DNA from: Actinomycetota bacterium
GTDB taxonomy: Bacteria; Actinomycetota; Actinomycetes; Propionibacteriales; Propionibacteriaceae
DNA length: 6,868 nt
Direction of reading: 5' to 3'
NCBI GenBank assembly: GCA_016213595.1
Contig: JACRAA010000399.1
Coordinates: forward strand, 1-6,868
Shown here: in pieces, positions 1-5,639 of the stretch
Layout of the letters: every line of letters begins with the position of its first letter
Position numbering within the stretch: the stretch's first letter is position 1
Translations under genes and position numbers: made by a program
Notes under the pieces: generated by a model
What the model saw: the letters and a program-made list of their open reading frames with translations, nothing else
The model's database searches: none
What the model was told of the DNA's origin: nothing

Positions 1-433
1 CGGCACCGGTCAGCGCCGCCGCGAGCAGGTACATCGTCGTGGTCTTGCCGTTCGTACCGGTGATCGCGTACGCGGCCAGGCGTTCCGCAGGTCGTCCGTA
101 CACCTCGGCAGCCCAGGCGCCGACCCGCTGTCTCAGCTCCGGGGCGACCACGACGGGGACGCCGAGGTCACCTGCCAGCCGAGCACCCTCCTCGTCCGTG
201 ACCACCGCGACGGCTCCCGCTTCGACGGCTTCGGCGGCGTACCGCGCCCCGTGGGTCGTCGCTCCCGGCACCCCCACGTACAGGTCACCGGGGCACACGG
301 CACGCGACGACATCGAGACTCCGGTGACGTGCCGTGACGGTGCGCCCGGCACGATCTGGGCGAGATCCGCCCCCGGGGGACGCGACGGTCGCAGCGGCGG
401 AAACGCCTGGGGAGAGCCGGTCACGGCCGACAC
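1..433 (-). CDS. murE: UDP-N-acetylmuramyl-tripeptide synthetase MurE, N-terminal part (truncated by window edge)
   Basis: Cytoplasmic Mur ligase that adds the third (diamino) residue to UDP-MurNAc-L-Ala-D-Glu using ATP. Only the first ~144 residues are in the window. Visible are the N-terminal UDP-substrate domain (SSRAVCPGDLYVGVPG at ~42-57, then a GAVAVVTD strand at ~73-80) and the ATP-binding P-loop TGTNGKTTT at ~125-133. The SR-x-V-x-PGDL-[FY] pattern favours MurE over MurF, and the position after ftsI agrees. Three in-frame GTG starts lie after the ftsI stop (460, 433, 424). I chose 433 because AGG at 440-438 sits just upstream of it; 424 is nearly as good. The gap to ftsI is 36 bases, so they are probably co-transcribed. 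The residues that decide meso-DAP versus Lys/Orn specificity are in the missing part, so the diamino acid cannot be told here. Confidence 0.93.
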   Translation of the reverse strand, partial: MSAVTGSPQAFPPLRPSRPPGADLAQIVPGAPSRHVTGVSMSSRAVCPGDLYVGVPGATTHGARYAAEAVEAGAVAVVTDEEGARLAGDLGVPVVVAPELRQRVGAWAAEVYGRPAERLAAYAITGTNGKTTTMYLLAAALTGA

Positions 434-469
434 GCTACCTGGCGCGGCGAGGTCTGGCACGGGACGCGG

Positions 470-2437
470 TCACCACTCGATGGGCTCGACCGGCGCTGCC
501 ATCGTGCTCGGCAGCACGCCATACCGCTGCAGAGCGATCTTCATGATGTCCTTGTACGCCGGCGCGGCGACCTGCGAGCCCTGGATCGCGCCCTGGGGCC
601 GGTCCACGACGACGTAGACGAGGATCGAGGGGTCCTCGACGGGCGCCACGCCCACGAACGAGGCGACGTAGCCGTTGTAGCACTTGCACGTGGGGTCGAT
701 GCGCTCCGCAGTGCCCGACTTCGCGGCCGTCCGGTAGCCCTCGATCGGGAAGCGGTTCACGCCGACCTTGCTCGCGACGACCGACTCCATCATGTCGAGC
801 ACCATCGACGACGCGGACGCCGAGATGACCCGCTTCGACGTCGAGACGGGAACGGGAACGGCCTTGCCGTCCTGCGTCACGGCCGACTTGATGATGGTGG
901 GGCTGTTGTACACGCCCCCGTTGACGATGCCCGCCACGGCCGTCGCCTCCTGGATCGCGGTCACCGAGAGGCCCTGTCCGAACGAGATCTGGTCGCGGGT
1001 GTTGTCGGCGAGCGACGTCGACGGCAGGGACCCGGTGGCCTCGCCCGGCAGTCCTAGACCTGTCGCCTTGCCCAGGCCGAACGACTGGAGGTAGGTCACG
1101 AGCTTCGACTTGTCCATCTGGCGGGTGAGCAGCACGGTGCCGATGTTCGAGGAGTTCGCCACGACGCCTCGCGCCGTGAGGTTGATCGTGCTGTGGGAGA
1201 AGGCGTCCTTGATCGGCCTGCCGCCGGACATGACCTGGTTGGGCACGATGACCCTTGTGTCAGGCGTGATGACGCCGGAGTCGGTGAGGGCGGCCATGGT
1301 CAGCACCTTCTCGACCGAGCCCGGCTCGTACGCGTCGGAGATCGCCCTGTTGCCGAGGTTCGCGGCCAGCGCCGTACCGGGCGTGTTCGCGTCGAACGAC
1401 GGGTAGTTCGCCATCGCCAGCAGCTCGCCGGTCTTGACGTTCATGGCGATGGCGGTGCCCGAGGCTGCACGGGCCTGGTCGACCGTCTCCTGCAGGCGGC
1501 TCTCGACCATGTACTGCAGTCCCGCGTCGATGGTCAGCGTGTACGTGACGCCGTCCTGCGCCGGGACGAGGACGTTCTGACCGGTGGGGATCTTGCCGTT
1601 CGGCGACGTCTCGTACATCTCGGAGCCGGCGACGCCGGCCAGCTGCAGGTTGTACGTGTACTCCAGACCGCCCGCGCCCACCTGGCCCACGCCGTCGTCG
1701 CTGTCCCGGACGAACCCCAGCACGTTCGAGGCGAGTGTCCCGTTCGGGTACGTGCGGACAGCCGCGGTCTCGCGGTGGAGGCCGACGTAGCCGAGCTGGG
1801 ACAGCTTGTCCGAGATCTGCAGGTACGTGTACGCCTGGACCTTCTTCGCGACGACGACGTACTTCGTGTCCGGCTTCGTGAGCTGCGCGACGTAGCCGTC
1901 GTGGTCACCGCCCAGGTAGGTGACGAGGACGTCCGCGATCGCGCTGGCCGCCCCCGCGGCCTTCTCCTTGTCCTTGCTGTTCATCGCGGACGCGAGCTTG
2001 CCGTTGGTCGCGATCTGCGTGGGGTCCGCGACGATGGTGACGGCGGGCTGGCTCGACGCGAGCACCTCGCCGTACCTGTCGGTGATCGTCCCCCGGTTGG
2101 CGACGATCGTCCGCGAGACGCTCATGAGCGCCGCCGCCTTCGCCGCGTTGGCGGCGCTGTCCAGGCCTTGGACGACGATGGCGCGAGAGGCGAGCAGTGT
2201 GGCGACGAGGCCCAGCACGACGAGCGCGACCTGGAGCCGGACCTTGGGCGACCCCAGCGGGAGGCGACGCTCCGTGGGACGCCGGGTCCTGCGGCGCGCG
2301 GGCCGGGCGGCGGACGGCGGTACGGGGCGGGCTGTGTCGGGGCGGGGACGCGTCCCCTGCGTACGGGCTCCGGACGCGGACCCGCTCACCGGCACCCGCC
2401 GAGCCGAGGTCGTGGAGGTGCGCCGCTGGTCCGTCAC
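470..2437 (-). CDS. ftsI: Septal peptidoglycan transpeptidase FtsI (class B PBP, PBP3/PbpB type)
   Basis: Monofunctional D,D-transpeptidase that crosslinks septal peptidoglycan with FtsW at the divisome; anchored in the membrane with the catalytic domain outside. The 655 residues read as: an Arg/Pro/Ser-rich cytoplasmic tail (~1-65), one membrane segment (~67-90), a class B pedestal domain starting with RGTITDRYGEVLA (~115-127), and the transpeptidase domain (~325-645). The catalytic motifs are all present: SVEK (Ser374, Lys377), SSN (429-431) and KSGT (573-576). No PASTA domain follows. A CKC pair (Cys584, Cys586) sits just after the KSGT strand. The GTG start overlaps the ftsL stop by 4 bases (GTGA), and AGGAGA at 2450-2445 lies 7 bases upstream, so translation is probably coupled to ftsL. 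Beta-lactam target by family. Length is normal for actinobacterial FtsI. Confidence 0.96.
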   Translation of the reverse strand: MTDQRRTSTTSARRVPVSGSASGARTQGTRPRPDTARPVPPSAARPARRRTRRPTERRLPLGSPKVRLQVALVVLGLVATLLASRAIVVQGLDSAANAAKAAALMSVSRTIVANRGTITDRYGEVLASSQPAVTIVADPTQIATNGKLASAMNSKDKEKAAGAASAIADVLVTYLGGDHDGYVAQLTKPDTKYVVVAKKVQAYTYLQISDKLSQLGYVGLHRETAAVRTYPNGTLASNVLGFVRDSDDGVGQVGAGGLEYTYNLQLAGVAGSEMYETSPNGKIPTGQNVLVPAQDGVTYTLTIDAGLQYMVESRLQETVDQARAASGTAIAMNVKTGELLAMANYPSFDANTPGTALAANLGNRAISDAYEPGSVEKVLTMAALTDSGVITPDTRVIVPNQVMSGGRPIKDAFSHSTINLTARGVVANSSNIGTVLLTRQMDKSKLVTYLQSFGLGKATGLGLPGEATGSLPSTSLADNTRDQISFGQGLSVTAIQEATAVAGIVNGGVYNSPTIIKSAVTQDGKAVPVPVSTSKRVISASASSMVLDMMESVVASKVGVNRFPIEGYRTAAKSGTAERIDPTCKCYNGYVASFVGVAPVEDPSILVYVVVDRPQGAIQGSQVAAPAYKDIMKIALQRYGVLPSTMAAPVEPIEW

Positions 2438-2934
2438 TGGTTCGTCTCCTGCGGGGTGGAGTCGCCGGGCTGGGCCGCCTCGGCTGCCGGTGCTGCTGCT
2501 GCCGCCTCCGCTGCCTTCTGCTCGGGAGACTTGTACGTGATGTTGGGGACCTCGTTGCCGTGGACGGCCTTCTGGGTCCCCACGACGCTGCCCGTACGGA
2601 CGTCGATGTAGACGCCGTACGGGTTCGGGACCATGCCGAGGGCGGTCGCCTGGCGGGCGATCTCGGCCGGCGTCTCCTTCTGCTGGACCTCGGCCTCGAG
2701 CTGCGCCTGCTTGTAGGAGAGCTGGGTGGCCTGCGTCTGCAGCTGGCGCAGGTCGAACGACTGCTCCTGGACGCGGGTCTGGAGCATGAGGAGCCCGACG
2801 AGCCCGGCCACGAGGACCCCGGCGAGAATGAGCAGGAAGGGAAGCCTGCCGATCCCGGGCTGTACGGCCGGGACGGGTCGCAGTCCCGATCCCGGCTCCT
2901 GTGGCTTCTGCCGTTCATCGATGAGTGCGCTCAC
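2434..2934 (-). CDS. ftsL: FtsL-like bitopic cell-division protein
   Basis: Small divisome scaffold; in well-studied bacteria FtsL pairs with FtsB/DivIC and helps activate FtsWI. The 166 residues show a ~31-residue cytoplasmic tail, one membrane helix (~32-51), a Gln/Leu-rich coiled coil outside (~52-90), and then an IARQATALGMVPNPYGVYID segment (~92-111) typical of actinobacterial FtsL-type proteins. The C-terminal ~30 residues are an Ala/Pro/Gln-rich low-complexity tail, making the protein longer than the ~100-120 residues of proteobacterial FtsL. Sequence conservation in this family is poor, so the identification rests on topology, the coiled coil and position between rsmH and ftsI. The GTG start overlaps the rsmH stop by 4 bases, with AGGAGG at 2944-2939 only 4 bases upstream. 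Confidence 0.85.
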   Translation of the reverse strand: MSALIDERQKPQEPGSGLRPVPAVQPGIGRLPFLLILAGVLVAGLVGLLMLQTRVQEQSFDLRQLQTQATQLSYKQAQLEAEVQQKETPAEIARQATALGMVPNPYGVYIDVRTGSVVGTQKAVHGNEVPNITYKSPEQKAAEAAAAAPAAEAAQPGDSTPQETNQ

Positions 2935-3890
2935 GCCGCCTCCTGGATCCGTTCGGCGGCCCGCAGCCGGGCCGACGCCGCGCGGGGGTTCACGGCGGTC
3001 TCTGACTCGTTCGGACGCTCGGCGCCATGCGTCAGCAGGCGGAGCTCCGGTCCGTACCCTTCGGGCACGAAGGGCAGGTCCCTGGGCGCGCGGTCCGAGG
3101 AGGCGGTGCGCAGTGCCTCCTTGACCAGGCGGTCCTCCAGGGAGTGGTACGCGAGGACGGCGATCCGCCCACCGAGGGCCAGCGCGTCGATCGCGGCGGG
3201 AAGCACTCCTGCGAGCGAGTCCAGCTCGGCGTTGACGGCGATGCGCAGCGCCTGGAACGTCCGCTTGGCAGGGTGTCCGCCCGTGGCGCGGACCGCGGCG
3301 GGGATGGCGTCCGCGATCGTCGTCACGAGCCGGGCAGACGTGGTGAACGGCTGCCGGTCACGCTCGTCCACGATCCGGCGGGCGATGCGGTCCGCGAACC
3401 GCTCCTCGCCGTACACGCGCAGGATCCTGGCGAGCTCGGCGCGGGAGGCCGTGTTGACCAGGTCCGCCGCCGTCGTACGGTCATCGGGCGACATCCGCAT
3501 GTCGAGCGGGCTGTCCGTCGCGTAGGCGAAGCCCCTCTCCGCACGGTTGATCTGCAGCGACGACAGCCCGAGGTCGAGCAGGATCGCCTGGATGCGCCGG
3601 ACGCCCGCCTCCGCGAGCACCTCGGGCAGCTCGTGGTACACCGCTTGGAAGAGGCGGACGCGGTCGCCGAACTCGGCCAGCCGGTCGCGGGCGATGTCGA
3701 TGGCGTGAGGGTCGCGGTCGATGCCGATGAGGACGGCTCGCGGGCAGGCCTCCAGGACGAGGCGGGCGTGCCCAGCCAGACCCAGTGTCCCGTCGACGTA
3801 CACAGCGTCGGGCTCGTCGAGCGCGGGTGCCAGCAGCTCCACCACGCGGCCGGCCATCACTGGCACGTGGGTGTCGCGTTCACCCGTCAT
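2931..3890 (-). CDS. rsmH: 16S rRNA (cytosine(1402)-N4)-methyltransferase RsmH (MraW)
   Basis: SAM-dependent enzyme that N4-methylates C1402 of 16S rRNA in the ribosomal P site; carried in the dcw cluster of most bacteria. The 319 residues contain all family landmarks: HVPVM (8-12), the SAM-binding loop DGTLGLAGH (33-41), GIDRDP (56-61), LLDLGLSS (104-111), ERGFAY (118-123), DMRM (130-133), HPAKRTFQALRIAVN (206-220), YHSLEDRLVK (248-257) and the C-terminal NPRAASARLRAAER (301-314). Length is normal. The ATG start is supported by the HVPVM motif at residues 8-12 and by GAGGA at 3905-3901, 10 bases upstream. It is separated from mraZ by 151 bases holding inverted repeats (see that entry) and overlaps ftsL at its 3' end by GTGA. 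Minor departures from the commonest consensus (GLAGH for GGGGH, DLGLSS for DLGVSS) do not remove expected key residues. Confidence 0.97.
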   Translation of the reverse strand: MTGERDTHVPVMAGRVVELLAPALDEPDAVYVDGTLGLAGHARLVLEACPRAVLIGIDRDPHAIDIARDRLAEFGDRVRLFQAVYHELPEVLAEAGVRRIQAILLDLGLSSLQINRAERGFAYATDSPLDMRMSPDDRTTAADLVNTASRAELARILRVYGEERFADRIARRIVDERDRQPFTTSARLVTTIADAIPAAVRATGGHPAKRTFQALRIAVNAELDSLAGVLPAAIDALALGGRIAVLAYHSLEDRLVKEALRTASSDRAPRDLPFVPEGYGPELRLLTHGAERPNESETAVNPRAASARLRAAERIQEAA

Positions 3891-3925
3891 CTCGACCCCA
3901 TCCTCGCCGTGCGGCTCCGTGCTGA

Positions 3926-4015
3926 CCGGTTTCGATCCGTGGCCTGCCTCCTGGCACCGGGGAAGGTGAGCCAGGGTGCGGGCTATCGGATCGAAGCCGG
4001 AGGGCGCGGAGCCCT
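3926..4015 (-). promoter_or_regulatory. Structured leader between mraZ and rsmH; candidate mraW-type cis-regulatory RNA
   Basis: On the rsmH-sense strand the bases form successive and nested inverted repeats. First comes a short hairpin AGGGC-TCCGC-GCCCT (4015-4001). Directly adjoining is a 14-base arm CCGGCTTCGATCCG (4000-3987) that pairs with CGGATCGAAACCGG (3939-3926), one mismatch in 14. Inside that lies a third stem, CCTGGC + ACC (3975-3970, 3967-3965) with GGT + GCCAGG (3958-3950), a 2-base bulge and a TTCCCC loop. The structure ends 35 bases before the rsmH ATG, and no U-run follows either hairpin, so it is not a simple terminator. A candidate RNA family named mraW is known from actinobacteria in exactly this position. 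I cannot verify that this sequence matches its covariance model, so the family assignment is inference. The inverted repeats are seen directly. Confidence 0.5.
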
Positions 4016-4041
4016 TCCTTCTTGTTCCCGCCGCGATGCGA

Positions 4042-4452
4042 CTAGGTGGTGAACATCTCGTCCAAACGCGCTGACTGCTTCTCCCAGCGAGCCGGGTCCC
4101 AGACCTCCACGCGGTCGCCGGAGCCGATCACGACGACGTCGCGGTCGAGCCCGGCGAAGGTACGCAGCGGTGCCGGGAGAGTGACGCGACCCTGACGGTC
4201 AGGGACGTCGTCGTGGGAGCCGGAGTTGAGCCAGCGCTGGTAGGCGCGGATCTCGGCGTCGTTCGCCGTCTTGGCCTCGAACTTCGCGTCGAGGCTGTCG
4301 AACGTCTCCACGTCGTACACCGCCAGGCAGCCCTCCTGGACACGGGTCACGACGACCCCGTTCGCGAAGTGCTCCCTGAACTTTGCGGGGAGGGTGAGGC
4401 GGCCCTTGTCGTCCAGCTTGGGGAAGAACGTCCCGCCCAGTCGTCGTGCCAT
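4042..4452 (-). CDS. mraZ: Transcriptional regulator MraZ
   Basis: DNA-binding regulator of the dcw cluster, forming ring-shaped oligomers; in several bacteria it binds tandem repeats upstream of its own gene and represses or modulates the operon. The 136 residues contain two SpoVT/AbrB-like halves, each with the DxxGR signature: FPKLDDKGRLTLPAKF (10-25) and DVPDRQGRVTLPAPLR (82-97). The ATG at 4452 is preceded by AAGGAGGGA (4469-4461) with 8 bases of spacing, a strong start. The frame stays open upstream to 4647, but that extension runs through the operator repeats and lacks family similarity. The N-terminus MARRLGGTFFPK is a few residues longer than the usual MFLG(T) start. First gene of the minus-strand cluster; the four 10-base-phased boxes just upstream are its likely operator. 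Confidence 0.96.
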   Translation of the reverse strand: MARRLGGTFFPKLDDKGRLTLPAKFREHFANGVVVTRVQEGCLAVYDVETFDSLDAKFEAKTANDAEIRAYQRWLNSGSHDDVPDRQGRVTLPAPLRTFAGLDRDVVVIGSGDRVEVWDPARWEKQSARLDEMFTT

Positions 4453-4485
4453 GGCCGGAGTCCCTCCTTCCCCTCCACTGGTGGG

Positions 4486-4530
4486 CCCACTCGCTCCACC
4501 GCCACCCACACTAACCCACTCTCCCCCACT
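4486..4530 (-). promoter_or_regulatory. MraZ operator: tandem GTGG(G/A) boxes at 10-base spacing
   Basis: Read on the mraZ-sense strand, the boxes are AGTGGGGGAG (4530-4521), AGTGGGTTAG (4520-4511), TGTGGGTGGC (4510-4501) and GGTGGAGCGA (4500-4491). The GTGG core therefore recurs at exactly 10 bases, three times as GTGGG and once as GTGGA. A fifth GTGGG follows at 4490-4486, one base out of phase, inside the perfect palindrome GTGGGCCCAC (4490-4481). MraZ is known in other bacteria to bind TGGG-type repeats with about one helical turn between boxes. The match of motif, spacing and location directly upstream of mraZ makes this a confident operator call, although binding by this protein is inferred. 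Confidence 0.8.
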
Positions 4531-4537
4531 TTGACCA
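4508..4537 (-). promoter_or_regulatory. Possible mraZ promoter overlapping the MraZ boxes
   Basis: On the mraZ-sense strand TAGTGT (4513-4508) fits the TAnnnT -10 pattern, with TGGTCA (4537-4532, 4 of 6 to TTGACA) 18 bases upstream. The expected start point would fall near 4501, giving a leader of about 50 bases. If correct, the GTGGG boxes cover the spacer and start point, which would suit autorepression. The -35 is weak, so this is tentative. Confidence 0.27.
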
Positions 4538-4630
4538 TGTTTTGACGCCAGGTCTCCCCACCCCGTGCCTCGGTCCTGCTCAGGGACTGCCGGCGGTACG
4601 TGGTCCCTGCGGTGATTGGGTGCTCTCGCG

Positions 4631-4636
4631 TAGGGT
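4631..4636 (+). promoter_or_regulatory. Possible -10 element for the MoxR/DUF58 operon
   Basis: TAGGGT in the context CGCGTAGGGTTCCGAGCAC fits the actinobacterial TAnnnT -10 hexamer and would start transcription near 4643, about 32 bases before the ATPase GTG. No good -35 is visible at 16-18 bases, which is common for actinobacterial housekeeping promoters. Tentative. Confidence 0.4.
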
Positions 4637-4674
4637 TCCGAGCACAAGGGGATGGGTCGCGAAGAGGGGGAACA

Positions 4675-5634
4675 GTGGTCGAGACACGGTCACTGGGCGA
4701 CGTGCTGGAGATCATGGGCACCGTCCGCAGCGCGATCGAAGGGGTCATCGAAGGCAAGCGCGGCTCGATCGACATGGCGATGGTGGTCCTGCTCGCCGAG
4801 GGACACCTCCTCCTCGAGGACGTGCCGGGTGTCGGCAAGACGATGCTCGCGAAGGCGCTCGGACGCTCGATCGCCTCGACCGTGCGCCGGATCCAGTTCA
4901 CGCCCGATCTGCTCCCCAGCGACGTCACAGGCGTGTCCGTCTACAACCAGGGCACAGGGAACTTCGAGTTCAAGCCGGGCGGCATCTTCGCCAACATCGT
5001 CGTCGGCGACGAGATCAACCGGGCCTCGCCCAAGACCCAGTCAGCCCTGCTCGAGTCGATGGAGGAGCGCCAGGTCACCGTCGACGGGGTGACGCACAAG
5101 CTCGGCAGCCCGTTCATGGTCGTGGCGACACAGAACCCCATCGAGATGGAGGGCACGTACCCGCTGCCCGAGGCCCAGCGCGACCGGTTCATGGCCCGCA
5201 TCGAGATGGGCTACCCCACGGTCGCGTCAGAGATCGAGATGCTCGACAACCACAGCACGCGGGACCCGCTCGCCGACCTCGCCCCGGTCACGGACGCGGA
5301 CACGATCCACTCCCTGATCCTCGCCGTGCGTGGCGTCTACGTCGCCCCAGCGGTGAAGAAGTACCTCATCGACATCGTGACCGCGACCCGCCAGAGCCGC
5401 GACCCGCGGCTCGGCGCATCGCCACGTGCCAGCCTCCAGCTGCTCCGGGCAGGACGTGCGAAGGCCGCCCTCTCCGGACGCGACTACGTGCTGCCGGACG
5501 ACATCGCCGACCTGGCCGTCTCGGTCCTCGCCCACCGCACGCTGCCGTCCACCGAGGCGCAGCTCTCGCGGCGTTCGGTCGCCGAGATCATCACCAAGGC
5601 GGTGCAGTCCGTCCCGGTCCCGGACAGGAGGTAG
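4675..5634 (+). CDS. MoxR-family AAA+ ATPase
   Basis: Cytoplasmic AAA+ ATPase of the MoxR class, thought to act as a chaperone-like remodeller that assembles or activates partner complexes together with VWA/DUF58 proteins. The 319 residues contain Walker A DVPGVGKT (49-56), Walker B VVGDEINR (109-116), sensor 1 ATQNP (151-155), the conserved EAQRDRF with a likely arginine finger (166-172), and the C-terminal lid with sensor-2 GASPRA (247-252). Length is normal. The GTG start at 4675 is preceded by GAGGGGG (4664-4670), 4 bases away. The frame is open further upstream to 4600, but residues before 4675 do not look like family sequence. It is transcribed divergently from mraZ and is followed 5 bases later by a DUF58 gene, its usual partner. 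The substrate is unknown; the position next to the dcw cluster hints at an envelope role but does not prove it. Confidence 0.95.
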   Translation: MVETRSLGDVLEIMGTVRSAIEGVIEGKRGSIDMAMVVLLAEGHLLLEDVPGVGKTMLAKALGRSIASTVRRIQFTPDLLPSDVTGVSVYNQGTGNFEFKPGGIFANIVVGDEINRASPKTQSALLESMEERQVTVDGVTHKLGSPFMVVATQNPIEMEGTYPLPEAQRDRFMARIEMGYPTVASEIEMLDNHSTRDPLADLAPVTDADTIHSLILAVRGVYVAPAVKKYLIDIVTATRQSRDPRLGASPRASLQLLRAGRAKAALSGRDYVLPDDIADLAVSVLAHRTLPSTEAQLSRRSVAEIITKAVQSVPVPDRR

Positions 5635-5639
5635 GCGAC

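Noticed and set aside
39..617. Plus-strand open frame opposite murE and the ftsI 3' end
   Set aside because: The minus strand shows the MurE P-loop and the FtsI C-terminus; this frame has low-complexity Ala/Ser/Thr/Arg sequence only.
1193..3525. Long plus-strand open frames opposite ftsI, ftsL and rsmH
   Set aside because: They are Arg/Val/Gly-rich antisense frames kept open by high GC at third positions. They lack recognisable domains and lie fully opposite well-identified genes.
3907..3922. CCGTGC repeated at 10-base spacing ahead of rsmH
   Set aside because: Two six-base copies only, in very GC-rich DNA; easily due to chance.
4001..4015. Hairpin followed by a T-rich stretch on the plus strand, resembling an intrinsic terminator
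   Set aside because: No plus-strand gene ends there. On the minus strand, where the genes lie, no U-run follows, so I treat it as part of the leader structure.
4453..4647. Upstream extension of the mraZ reading frame (would give 201 residues)
   Set aside because: The extension is Gly/Ser-rich translation of the operator repeats, lacks family similarity, and the ATG at 4452 has an excellent ribosome-binding site.
4600..4674. Upstream extension of the MoxR-family ATPase frame
   Set aside because: It would cover the likely -10 element at 4631-4636; the GTG at 4675 has a good purine-rich ribosome-binding site and gives the usual family length.
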